64,000 nucleotides of DNA from Strongyloides papillosus (lineage: Eukaryota > Nematoda > Chromadorea > Rhabditida > Strongyloididae). The position numbers and the translations under genes were made by a program. The DNA lies in contig SRSI01000052.1 of assembly GCA_005656395.1 (NCBI GenBank), positions 496,001 through 560,000 of the forward strand, written 5' to 3'. Below are positions 21,782-32,670 of this stretch, one piece after another (the first letter of the stretch is position 1; each line of letters begins with the position of its first letter). Below the pieces are notes generated by a model. It ran no database searches and was not told the origin of the DNA. It saw only the letters and a list, made by a program, of their open reading frames with translations.

Positions 21782-23648
21782 ATGAAATATTTTGTAATAT
21801 TTTTTGTTTTTTTTCTTCTCAGAGAAAGCAAAAAATTAATATATCACCATTATGCATTAATAAGTACTCCTTTTAAAGAACAAACAATTGAAGTTGACCA
21901 AAATAATGACGTGATAATTAACTATGTTAAAGGCCAAAATGTACTTATAATTTTTGAAGCACACAAAAATGTATATCTTTTTGGTGATAATATTCACATT
22001 TATCATAGTAATCAGAGAGATAAAAAACAATTTAATTATTTTATTCAACGAGATGGTATTAATTGTGCATTATTTATTTATAATATTGGCACAAATATAA
22101 GTTCTTCATCATTTTACTTTAAAAATATAGAGAAGAACTTTGAATATAAGTTTATTATTCAACATAAAACACCTTCTGTCATTAGTAAAGAAATGACCGA
22201 TATAGTAATGCTTGGAGGAACTTCAATTAAATATTTTGGAGAACGACAATATTTTGAAGTAATTTGCTACTCCAATAAACCATTAAAAAATAAAGACAGC
22301 CTATCTATAGAAACTTTTGGAAATAGTAAAGCTGCTAAAAGTATAGATGTTCACAACAGAAATATGGATGGACACGGTAAGAATTATTTTGATATAAGAA
22401 TAGATAGTCATAAAATGATAAATAAATATTCTACCGTGAGTTATATATGCAAAAATAATGATAATTATGTAGTAGAAACAATTATAACAACATATGATTT
22501 TAGAACGAAAAATGAAATGTAAGTTAATTTATTGTTAAAAGAATTACTATGATATATTTTAGGGGCACAAAAAAATCAAGATTTTTTAAAGATAATCTTT
22601 TTTTAATTGTTGGTTGTTCTACACTTTTACTAATACTTATATGCATAAAATTTATACTACCTATGTATAAAATAATTAAAGAGAAAACTAAAAAAAGAGA
22701 ACAAGATATTTGCATGAATGCAACAAATTTTTTTTTAAATTATGACTTAACTGAAAATCTTAGTACCACATTTGATAGCTATACTAAAGCAGAACGGAAA
22801 GAATTTGATAAACAATGCATATTTACCGAAAGTGATGTTCGTATCACTTATGTTTTAATCAAATTTCCCGAACAAACAAGTTCTATTTATCTTATTAATG
22901 TAAGTCAACACCTTAACTTGTAAAAATTCTTCTTTCTTTGTTTTAGAATCTTACCTTAGATGCATCAGTTTCATTTTGGAAGTTTGCCTATTCCAAAAAT
23001 ATTGAGCTGGTTGTAACTTTAGCTCCATGTTTTAACCATACAAATGCTAAAAATAGTAATGACCATTTTTATGAATATGCACCTGGATATTTTCCAGAAT
23101 TTATCTTTGATATGATAGTTTCCATGAAAGAAAAGCAAAAAACAGATTTCACAGGAATATATTTAAGAGATTTTGAAGTTAACAAGTTAGATATTGGAAA
23201 AGATGGTGGAAATAATACTATAACAACGTCAATACTTCAATTATATGTTGCTAATTGGAGTTTGAACAATAATTTTCCTTCTCTATTTTATATCAGTCAT
23301 ATTTTAAGTATTATAGAATCTCTAGAATGTGAAAATTTACTTATTCATGGAACACATTTAGGAAGAAGAGCTGATATACTTGTAGCAATTATACTACTTA
23401 ACAAAGAAATTATTAAAAAAATTGAGGAAGGCATAGAATTAAATGATAAAATGATAGAAGAAGCAATATTACTATTCGAATCAATTACAAAGAGCAAAAA
23501 ATTTAATAAATTTGAGTTTACTCTTATAGTTATGTCATTAATTGCACATCTTATCAAAAAAGGATATATACAGAACAAGACATTTGAAAAAAATTTGAGG
23601 GAAATCTTTATAAAAACAATTAATGACAACAAACTCTCAAACATCTGA
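21782..23648 (+). CDS. Receptor-type protein tyrosine phosphatase-like protein, catalytically dead (pseudophosphatase)
   Basis: Exons 21782-22518, 22563-22899 and 22947-23648 (introns 44 and 47 nt), 591 aa. A signal peptide is followed by an unrecognised ectodomain (residues about 20-245), a transmembrane helix (LFLIVGCSTLLLILICIKFI) and a cytoplasmic PTP-like domain. The PTP fold is visible in VSFWKFAYSKNIELVVTLAP (family FWRM.WE....I.ML), LQLYVANWSLNNNFPS (WPD loop) and LLIHGTHLGRRADILVAI (P-loop). The catalytic Cys of HCX5R is Gly493 and the WPD aspartate is Leu464 (W462-S-L); the P-loop Arg is retained. Both residues needed for catalysis are therefore absent. It probably binds phosphotyrosine or acts as a scaffold. 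Nematode pseudophosphatases (for example EGG-4/5) are precedents for the idea, not demonstrated relatives. Confidence 0.8.
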
Positions 23649-24163
23649 TATTATATATAATAAAAAAATAATTTAATCTAACGTTATGTATTCAGTAAAA
23701 TAAACTTTTATATTAAAAAAAGTAAAATGTTTACCTATCTTTCAGTTTATATTATAGGGTGGATACATACTAACCCGAAGAACAATCTTGAAGATACATA
23801 TTCAAATCAATATCCAGTTTCACAATAAACTAAAAGAAATCATCCGCAACCTTGAAAGAAACAAACAATAAGAGGGACTTGAGATTGGCCCTGGAATAAT
23901 ATCACTCTCCCAGCAATTAAATCATCATTATCAGTTAACTTCATCACCTTTAAAAGTATAAGTCCCTATATTAATAACAATATACTGATCTTAATTTACC
24001 AGACACCCCTAAAATTTACATAAACAAAAACAACCAATTGATAAACCAATTTATTACAAATCAAATTACAATAAATTAGAACATCAAACAACAAACATTA
24101 ATTAATTAATTATCATTACATTATTATACAAACAGTAGAAAAGAACAGTAAAAAAAAATCATA
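23649..24163. other. Intergenic region downstream of the Argonaute gene
   Basis: AT-rich with a GC-flanked hairpin at 23757-23776 (GGGTGGATACATACTAACCC). No gene seen. Several TTAATTAATTA and AATTA runs precede the Argonaute 3' end. Confidence 0.5.
23757..23776. repeat. Small inverted repeat (GGGT...ACCC)
   Basis: A 20-nt sequence with GGGT/ACCC arms enclosing ATACATACTA. A related ATACATACTA core lies inside a larger hairpin at 27766-27809, on the other side of the Argonaute gene. Confidence 0.4.
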
Positions 24164-26902
24164 TTAAGCATTAAATCTTTGTTTTCCAAGCTCCTTATTA
24201 GTGTAGTTAAGCTTGGAGGAGTAAACAACATAATCATCCTCCTGGAATGGAGCATTATTTGTTTTGGTGAACCCAATCAAGTTGTTGTTTCCTCTTTTGA
24301 CACATTGGGCAGCAATATATGCCGGAGCTGGAATTGAAACGGCAGAGGGGATGATGTCGTATGTGTAGCACAACATGTTGACAACCTTCTCCAATTTCTC
24401 GACAGTGAACTTGTCCTCTTTGACGTTGTCATCGTAGGCTAAGTAGTACAATGGAAGCTTAGCCGTACCCAAGCAGGATGGATTTGTCTTGGAGTAAATC
24501 TTTATGTTTGGACCAACGCAGAATTCCTTTGAGATAAATGTTCCAGGTTGGATATTTTCAACAATTCCATCTTGATTTATGTGGTAGAAGCGTGTGTTGT
24601 CCTGCTTGCTAACAAAGACGAAGGTGTAGTTACAATTGAAGTTCTCTACACCAAAGAGTTTGCCAACTTTTGTCTTCAATTCAAGTAATCTGGATAATTC
24701 AACTTCAAGTGACTTTTCAAATTGAGCGTCACTCAACCCACAGCGGAAGAATACAATTTTTGTGGGTGGTCTATGGGAATTGTCCTTCCATTTCTTCATG
24801 ATATCCATAAAGACGAATTCAAGGACTTTAGAGTCGATAAGGTAAGCATCATCGACCTTCTTATCTTGGTACCAATAGTCACCGACGTACTGACCATGTT
24901 TTCTTCCTAAGTTGGCACACCAACCTCCGACAGAAGTGTTCAAGTCCTGCTTGACTGTTCCAGGGACAGTTAATGAGAGGTCGAGACCAATATAAAGAAC
25001 TTCCTTACTGGCAATATTAAACTTTTCAAGACTTTGCTCGGTCATATATACATTGAAGTTGAGACCACCAAGCTTAGAGTTAGTTTTTCTAATAACATTG
25101 TCCAAGGTAACAATTTGGTTCTGAGCCTTTGAAGCAATCTCATAAGTGATGTGCTGAGTGATGACGTCATGGATCTGTTCGAAGACTTTAAGAACAGTAT
25201 GACTCTTCTTGATTTTCTTCTCATCAATCAAAATTAATAATGGCTTGGTTGATGAACCCGAAACCTTTCCAAGAGCCCTGGTGAACTGTTGCATCAACTC
25301 CTCTTCACTTGTTCCATTGTCAACGTCGGTGTTACAACTATGGAGTGAAGGTCTGTTAAAGTAGATTCTGCTCTCCCTACATCTAGCAACGTATCTTTGG
25401 CAGAATGAGTCAATTGTTCTTCCATCACACCTGTTTCCATAAACAACAACAAGGGGTCTTTCCTCGGAGGTACTATAAAATGCAGGCTTGTTCTCATTCT
25501 TGATTTTTCCACCCTCCACACGTACACTTTGATTCTCACGAACCATAACTTTAGGATTCTCCGGAAACTCAGACGAAAGAAGTGCGGATGAGGGACTGAT
25601 ATGTATGCCAAATTTGATGAAAAGATTTTCATCGCCAATAACATTTAAATTATAGAGTTGGATATTGGCTGATCCTTTTCTGTAGAATGGGCCGACGGTA
25701 TTAATCCTTTGTTGAGCTGATGCGGATGCTGGATCCATCTTGTTAACCGGAACTTGTTGTCCAGGGATAATTCTTAGAACCTCCAGAGGGTAATAATGAA
25801 GCTCCTCAACAGTCTCCTTCATCTCATCCGTCTTGACTGTCTTCTTGACCTTATGAATGAATAACGGCCACTCTGGATATTTTAATCTTAAGTTATATCT
25901 ATCTTTAAAGTGTTCGGCAACAGTCTTCTTAAAACCATCCTTTGTATCAAGGTAAGTGTTATTGGCGTTCCCACTATGGAGATCATTCCTGAACTTAAAG
26001 ACATCTCCATTACTCCTGTGGGTTGTTTGAACGTAGACACCTTTGATGTTGAGATCGGTGATTCTACTACTAAATTCACTTGATGAGCGTGGGACATTTC
26101 CTCCAAAAATCTCATCTTTGATGATTTTATCGAGACTCTCCGCCTTGTAGTAGACATTTTTCGTGGCATCAATAGATAGAGCGTAGCATGGTCCGCCAAT
26201 GTTCACGAACTTGATGCCTTTTGTGAATCCATCGATGATAACTCTACCGGGACCAGTGTCTGACTCCTCATTTTCAGTAGAGACGGTAGAGTCAGTGAGA
26301 GACTTTCCTGATTTCAACTGGATGTATCCAGCGCCTCCATTCTCCTTCTCATTCAATGCCTGTTGTGTAGTGATTAGATCAAGGCAATTTGTGATGACCT
26401 TGTCTTCCTCCTTTCCATAACTGTCAATGAAGTTTGTCAAATCAACTTTAAAGAAATTTGGCTTCTCCTCAAAACTAACTTTACAGGCTCCATTCTTGAA
26501 AAGAGTCCTGAATTCCGTGCCAAGTTGGTCCCTATTAATCGTGAACTCCATAACTTTTAATGGCTTGTTAGTGATAAAATTTGAGACGCCATCATAGGCA
26601 TAAGAGAGTCCTTTTGAACCAAAGTAATCGGACATCTCATATGCTTTACTAACAGCAAATTTACAGCCATTCCTCTTTTCTAAAGCTGCGACTGGTGAAC
26701 TAAAATAAAAATGGCATTAGATCTTCCACCTAGATGGAGCATAATAAACTAACCCACTACCATCAGCATTCACACGTGTTAAGTCCCTTGTTCTATCACC
26801 TTTCGGGAATAGTACTTCAACTTTGCAGTTGTAACGGTACCAAGAAGTACCTTCAGCGAAAGTAATCTTATGTAATTGAGTGCCAATTTTATTATTTGAC
26901 AT
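24164..26902 (-). CDS. Worm-specific Argonaute (WAGO-like), slicer-deficient by sequence
   Basis: Exon 1 is 26902-26754 and exon 2 is 26699-24164, 894 aa with the preferred 54-nt intron (GTTAGT donor; a 30-nt GTGGAA alternative also keeps frame). N, PAZ, MID and PIWI domains are present. MID carries LLILIDEKKIKKSHTVLKVF and NVIRKTNSKLGGLNFNVYM. PIWI begins YIGLDLSLTVPG, where the first catalytic Asp is present. The second Asp of YRDG is Cys703 (FFRCGLSDAQF), and the last His of PAPAYYAH is Ala847 (PAPAYIAA). Two of four DEDH residues are therefore missing, as is common in the secondary-small-RNA (22G) WAGO clade. Codon use is strongly biased to C/G-ending codons, unlike its neighbours, suggesting very high expression. 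Piwi and clade I Argonautes are excluded by the missing residues. Confidence 0.88.
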
Positions 26903-27570
26903 ATTAAGCCTAAAAACAATGTTATTAAATTAAATGATACTCAGTGACAAAAAAAGAGATACATGAAAATCGTTGTTAATCGCGTAATATGCGTTAATCG
27001 TCTTAACATATAAGTTAAAATAAGACACACGCACTATGAAGATTACGTAATAAAGTGAATGTAAAAAATTAAACTAATGAATATCAAAAAGACACTTTGA
27101 GACACATATTGGTCACCACCTAAATTCAAAAAACCAAAATAATAAACGACATTACAAAAAATATGTGTAGAAACTAAAGGGACAATTATAGAAGCATAAA
27201 CATTTTATAAGCATATATCGAGCTAAAAAAAACTAACAATCAGTAATAATAAAATAAATCATGTACGAATAGATAGAAAATAAATATTAATGAAATCAGG
27301 AGATTGCAAAAGTAAAAAAAATGAAAGAATGACTATGACGAACGTGAAGAGATGGTTAAATAGTACATAGGGGAATTATAAGTAGAAAGTACAAGATCAA
27401 CAGAACATTCCATGAAAAGCAATTCGAAAGAGACACGCCAGAATCTTTTCCATACATGCCATTATCTAATCGGAGAGTACAAAGTATGTAACAATGTGAA
27501 AGAAGTAACACTTAAAGACTTTGTATGTTATTTTTTCTTTTCATATTGTCTTTCTTTCCCAACTTCTTCA

Positions 27571-27669
27571 AGGCACATCCCTATCCTTGTATATTCTTTT
27601 TTCAGGTACACCCCTACCTTAGTATACTATTTTTTCAGGTAAACCCCTACCTTAGTATATTATTTTTTC
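27571..27669 (+). repeat. Tandem repeat, three copies of a 33-nt unit
   Basis: Units at 27571-27603, 27604-27636 and 27637-27669 of the form AGGTACACCCCTACCTTAGT + ATACTATTTTTTC. Copy 1 is the most diverged. Each unit junction reads TTTTTTCAGG, so the array presents three splice-acceptor-like sites on the plus strand. Confidence 0.85.
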
Positions 27670-27723
27670 ATAATCCTTTTACAATAAAATGAATTGGTAT
27701 TGTCGGATAGGGTAATGGTAAAC

Positions 27724-27739
27724 TAGCCGTATTGGGCTA
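27724..27739. repeat. Small hairpin (TAGCC...GGCTA)
   Basis: Inverted repeat with 5-nt perfect arms and a six-base loop, in an otherwise AT-rich region next to the larger hairpin at 27766. Confidence 0.4.
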
Positions 27740-27765
27740 ATACATATTTACCTCTAATACAAAAG

Positions 27766-27809
27766 GGGCAAATACATACTAGGCCAATAAGGCCAGTGTA
27801 CTTTTGCCC
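27766..27809. repeat. Imperfect 44-nt stem-loop
   Basis: GGGCAAATACATACTAGGCC pairs imperfectly with GGCCAGTGTACTTTTGCCC around a five-base AATAA loop. It may be a small mobile-element end or a structured transcript; function unknown. Confidence 0.5.
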
Positions 27810-27975
27810 GTTAATAAAAAATTGGCTGCTAATTAACAAACATAATTATTATTTTTATTATTATCTTCAAATAATTTTAACATTACTATGAAATTTTAAA
27901 GTATTGTATTAAAAATTTGTAGTTTCAAATAAAATATATATATACATTTTAATTTTTATTTTTTAATAAAAAAAT

Positions 27976-29103
27976 CTATTGTGAATATTTATTTAATGGT
28001 GATATATCAGATAATTGAGGATATAATTTCATGTAAAACATATCAGGAACAATTTGTGGTTTATATTCTAAATCCTTGTCTACAATTCCAAGTCCAGCAT
28101 TTAAATTTCTATTAAGAACAAAATCTACATCAAGATCATCATCATCATTACCAAAAGGGTTAACAAGTTTCTCAGCAAGTTTTAACCAACCCATATAAAA
28201 TATAAATTGTAATACAGTAAATACTGGTACATAAATATCAAGTGATTTATTTTTTTTATCATAGTACTCATTTGACATTCCTTTTTGTCTACTAACTATA
28301 CAGAAAAAAAAGTAACTTCTAACGGCAATTGAAACTATTTGTGTATAAGCTAATGGTATTGGAAACCAATCAAATATTAACAATTGTTGAAGTGATCCTT
28401 TGAATGCTATAATTCTTGTTAAACAGTCTTGTACTCCAAAATGATTATTATCTAATCTTCCTTCTTTTGAAGCATCAATTATTAATTTCATTGACCATGA
28501 CACTGGAATCCACCACGGAGCTAAAGTATTTCTTGCATTATTAACAAGTGTTTCATGTTCGTAATCTGTAAGATATCCTTCATTTTTTATAGAAGCAAAT
28601 TCTGGAAACCGTTTTCTTACTTTAGGACTTATATCTCTATAAACAAGAATTTGTGATGTTGCCATAAACCTTAATATTGATCTTCTAATAAATCTCGAAC
28701 GAATATCCATTCCTGATATATATTGTGTACAATAAATTGAAAAACTATCAATAAATGCTAAATTATCAATTATTAAAACCCATCTCATAAAAACTTGTGT
28801 CACATAAAATCCTAACATAAAAGTCAAAGGTATAAAAGATTCATATTTCATCATTGCATAAGAAATTTTATCAAAAGTACTATATATATAAAATTTACAA
28901 ATATTAAAATATAAAATCACTTACAATTTTTGTTCTTCATTAAAAGCAAATGTTACAAGTAATTTAATTATTACAAACAGAAATGCCCAAATAATAAATT
29001 CTTTGTAAATATCCTTCCAGACACTTCCTTTCCATCTGAGAAGAATTTTTATATTAGACCATATAGAAGCATCTCTTACATCATGAGCATACTGTATCGT
29101 CAT
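27976..29103 (-). CDS. Bestrophin family anion channel
   Basis: Exons 29103-28925 and 28879-27976 with a 45-nt GTAAGT intron, 360 aa. The N-terminus has ILLRWKGSVWKDIYKEFIIW, a conserved bestrophin start. The core has SQILVYRDISPKVRKRFPEF, FDWFPIPLAYTQIVSIAVRS and the calcium-clasp acidic run NPFGNDDDDLDVDFVLNRN. Four hydrophobic segments form a plasma-membrane Ca2+-activated anion channel in this family. The protein ends soon after the clasp and lacks the long variable tail of vertebrate bestrophins. Nematodes carry many paralogues; which one this is cannot be told. Confidence 0.95.
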
Positions 29104-30720
29104 ATTTTATATAAAATTATAACTTTAGTGTAAAAGTTTAAAATTTTGAAGGATTATTTAAATGTAAATATAGTTTTATAGAGATGTTAAACCTTTTGTT
29201 CAAAGATTATCAAATATATTTCAATGTACTTTTTATGAAATATCTCAGATTCATTATTGTATATTAAATAACATTTTAATATTTCATTGAATCAACTAAA
29301 AAATTTTAAAAGTAGAGTAATATATGAATAATTATTATGATAGTATTTTTATAATACACAGGAATCAATTTTTATTAAAGTTTTCAAAAGGAATAAAATT
29401 TTAATAACATAAACATTATTTTATCTTCTAACCTAACAATAAAGTGTAACATTTTATTTATTAATCTCATAGAAAATATGATTATGAGAATTGAATCATT
29501 TATATTTAACAAAATTTTAATAAAGTATAATTTGATAATAGTCAATATTAAGAGTACAATGGCTACAAAATCACTTTCAATTTATATAGAAACATTTTTT
29601 TAAAAATAATATATATAATACCAGCTCATAACTGTAGTTGGCATGGTTTGTCTGATTTACCATATCAATAGTATTCTCTTTTAATGAAATCTTTATACAA
29701 TTCTATTTGTGCTTGTTCTCAATATTAAAGATCTGGAATATATTGTCTAAAGCCAAAATTATCACGAAATTATAAAGATTTTCATACTTCCTATTGTCTC
29801 ATTATTATATAGTCTCACGTTAAAGAAGATTCAAAAATCATACATTGTAAAAAAATTCTTTATAATAAAAAAGTTAGTAATTACTGAAATTTTAAATGTA
29901 TGATTAGAAATGGTATTTTTTTATCAATTTTACACACAAACACTGTTTAGGTTTCAAAGAATTTGTGATAAAAATAAAATTACATTTTTTACCTACTTTA
30001 TTACGGGCAACTTTGTTAATTTTAAAATATATATAGTAATTTGTTATAATATTTTTTTATATATTGGTAAATTAAATTTTTTATTAGTCATATCCCAATT
30101 TATGTTGTGTTGAAATCAATTATATTAATTAAAAGAGAATTAAAAGTAAAATATTATACTCTACAAAAAATAAATTTATTAACAATAAAAATATATTTTT
30201 TTTAAAAATTTTACGTCTTTATTAATAAAAGCAATTTTAAATCAACTCTATTTAATTAATTAACATATATACTTTTTTAATTAATTAATATAGCAAAGAC
30301 ATTTTAACGAAAAAAAATGATTGATAAATTTTTATTAGTGGAGTTAATCATCTTTACAATTTTACGTCATTTTACTTCTCTTAAATATTTCATTAAAATT
30401 TTGCTAAATTGTTCAAAATATTTCTAACGTCAATAAGTGTTTTAATTTCTAATATATTTAAGACTAACGATGATTATTTTAATCACCACAATTACCAATC
30501 AAGCAATGTGAATGGTATTAGAAAATTTAACCCGCATTACTTTTAAATAATTAGAAAAAATATTAATAAACAATTTTCTTATCATAAAAAAAGAGCATTC
30601 ATGTGATTTGATTTATTTATCTTTAATCTTGCTTATCATAATTTTTGGTATTAAAGTATGCTTGATAACTTTAAGGACAAAATATAAATAATAAACTCTT
30701 TACATTATTTCAAACATTAA
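29104..30720. other. AT-rich intergenic region
   Basis: 1.6 kb with no credible gene; open frames here (for example 29910-30113) have the low-complexity Phe/Ile/Lys content expected by chance. It is the divergent promoter region for bestrophin (-) and the lipase (+). Confidence 0.5.
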
Positions 30721-31752
30721 ATGAATAATTTTTTAAAATCATTTTTATTATTACTGACATTAAATAATGTCCAATTAACAACTTCTGTAAGTGGTCCATT
30801 CACAGACGACTTTATGAAATGGTTAAATGATAATGGTTATAGTGAATATGATTTTCCTAAATTAATTTTCGGTTCTTCTGGTTCATATGGCGGAAAGATA
30901 ATGAATAATGAAACATTACAAAATACTCCAATTATATTCTTTCATGGAAATTCTGATTCTGCTTTAAATGCTGGAACTTCAACAACTACAGGATGGAGTA
31001 AAAATATCGAATATTTTATTTCTAAAGGTTACAAATCATCCGAATTATACGCAATAACGTGGGGAGATAGAAATCCATTAACGTCTACATTGAAAGTCCA
31101 CGATTGTGAAACTGTGATACGTTTGAGAAAATTTATTGAAGCTGTTCTGAAATATACTAATGCGCCTAAAGTTAATATTATATCACATTCAATGGGGGTT
31201 ACTCTTGGAAGAAAGGCTGTTAAAGGTGGAAAGTTAACAGAGTTTCTTGGTACATCTTGTGAAATTGGAGATTCTATAAATCAAAATATTGATGTTTTTA
31301 TAGGCATATCAGGTGCAAATTTAGGTTTATGTAACTGTGAAGGATACAGTTCAACATTATCAGCAACTTGTAATCCTATTGTAAGTTCAACAAAACTGTT
31401 TTATTAGAATTATATCCAATTTATTTAGAACGGATTTTATCCTGGAACATTTTGCGGATTAAATGTAGCTACATGTGGAGTTTATCCTCTTCCATTTCCA
31501 TGCTCAAGTGTGACATATAGTAGCTTTTTAACATCATTAAATGAAGATTCCACATCTGAAGCATCAACAGTTTTCTCTTTATGGTCAAAAAATGATGATG
31601 TGATAATGTATTTTGATTATACTTGGGGAAAACCTACAAGTTTAATTCCGAACAGCATTCAAAAGATAGTTTATGGATTAACACATATGCAAACAAAAGA
31701 AGATACATCAGAAATTCAATATCAAATGATAACTAATAAACAAATAAATTAA
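30721..31752 (+). CDS. Secreted class 2 lipase (nematode LIPS family)
   Basis: Exons 30721-31380 and 31429-31752 with a 48-nt GTAAGT...TTTAG intron, 327 aa. A signal peptide (MNNFLKSFLLLLTLNNVQLT) is followed by an alpha/beta-hydrolase lipase. NTPIIFFHGNSDSA is the oxyanion strand, and VNIISHSMGVTLG holds the nucleophile Ser157 in a G/S-HSMG elbow. GANLGLCNCEG and DDVIMYFDYTWGKPTSLIPN follow, with the catalytic acid region. Cysteines are paired-looking and fit a secreted enzyme. The substrate is presumably an acyl ester; digestive or host-tissue roles are speculation. Confidence 0.88.
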
Positions 31753-31854
31753 TTCTTTATTTAAAAATCATTTATTATAAATATTATCTTCAAAAATTTA
31801 TACACAGTATAGTAATAGTAAAAAAATTAATAGAGGTTAACAATAATTGAAAGT

Positions 31855-32670
31855 TTATCTTGTATAGAATCGCGTAAGATCATGCCAGAAACAAGATTTC
31901 ATGTTCTCAAAACGATCAAAGCAACTAATATAACTCATATCTAATGGTGTAACTTTTCCTGGTGTTTGATCACAAAATATGAGACATTTTTCCCCAGCTA
32001 ATGTTGTTGTGACACCATTTCTGGCACAGCATGGTCTATGATCTTTTCCTCTTGCTGCACAAAACTGTAATTCGCTTAATGCTGCTATTGGGCAAGCATC
32101 TCTTTTGAAATACATTTCTGTTAATGTATTTTTATTAAATCTATTAAAATTACACTTTTCTAAACAAGCATCTGGAAGTTGACGATCCATGCAACAATTG
32201 AGGAATGCTGTGTTAGGGTCTATTGGTGATGAAAGTGATCGTGGATTGTTTAAACGAGCAATTGTTAGAGAAATTTTTTCCATATCATCATCATTCATTC
32301 CAGTAAGATCCTCATTTCCATTCGAAATAAGTGTTTCAGAAGTAATTTCTTCTCCTCTAAGTTCACTAAGTTTATTCTTAAGAATAGCTCTATCTCTTAA
32401 TTTTCCGCTTTCAGCAACTCTTAACATAGGTTTTTGTCTGCTTCTAAAAGCATCAGGTTCAAAATTTGTTGCAGCACGAGCTCTAGTCCTATAACAACCA
32501 TATGATCCACAAGAATAAGATCTTTGGCAAGTTCCACATGCAGGTTGCGAATAACCATAGCTAGGATAACATAGTCCTGGAGTAGGACAAATACCATTAG
32601 CAACACAAGAATTTAATATCTGGTATTTCCCAAACAATGTAAGGATAAATATTATAATTTTGCAATTCAT
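31855..32670 (-). CDS. Secreted DB-module protein
   Basis: Intronless 271-aa protein: a signal peptide (MNCKIIIFILTLFGKYQILN), a short Cys/Tyr-rich N-terminal part (CYPSYGYSQPACGTCQRSYS), a charged middle, and a C-terminal DB domain. The DB domain begins NTAFLNCCMDRQLPDACLEK and ends at YISCFDRFENMKSCFW, with the regular cysteine pattern of this nematode-specific extracellular module of unknown biochemical function. The gene is convergent with the lipase upstream; only about 100 nt separate the two stop codons. Confidence 0.88.
   Translation of the reverse strand: MNCKIIIFILTLFGKYQILNSCVANGICPTPGLCYPSYGYSQPACGTCQRSYSCGSYGCYRTRARAATNFEPDAFRSRQKPMLRVAESGKLRDRAILKNKLSELRGEEITSETLISNGNEDLTGMNDDDMEKISLTIARLNNPRSLSSPIDPNTAFLNCCMDRQLPDACLEKCNFNRFNKNTLTEMYFKRDACPIAALSELQFCAARGKDHRPCCARNGVTTTLAGEKCLIFCDQTPGKVTPLDMSYISCFDRFENMKSCFWHDLTRFYTR

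Larger units (their letters stand above)
26903..27975. other. Repeat-bearing intergenic region 5' of the Argonaute gene
   Basis: About 1.07 kb between Argonaute and bestrophin. It holds a 33-nt tandem repeat and two GC-rich hairpins, listed separately. An open frame on the plus strand across the tandem repeat is judged noncoding. Confidence 0.5.

Noticed and set aside
27412..27642. Plus-strand 76-aa open frame across the tandem repeat
   Set aside because: Its C-terminal half is the translated 33-nt repeat; no domain and no supporting start context.
29910..30113. Plus-strand 67-aa open frame upstream of the class 2 lipase
   Set aside because: Phe/Ile/Lys-rich chance frame in A/T-rich DNA, no signal or motif beyond hydrophobicity.
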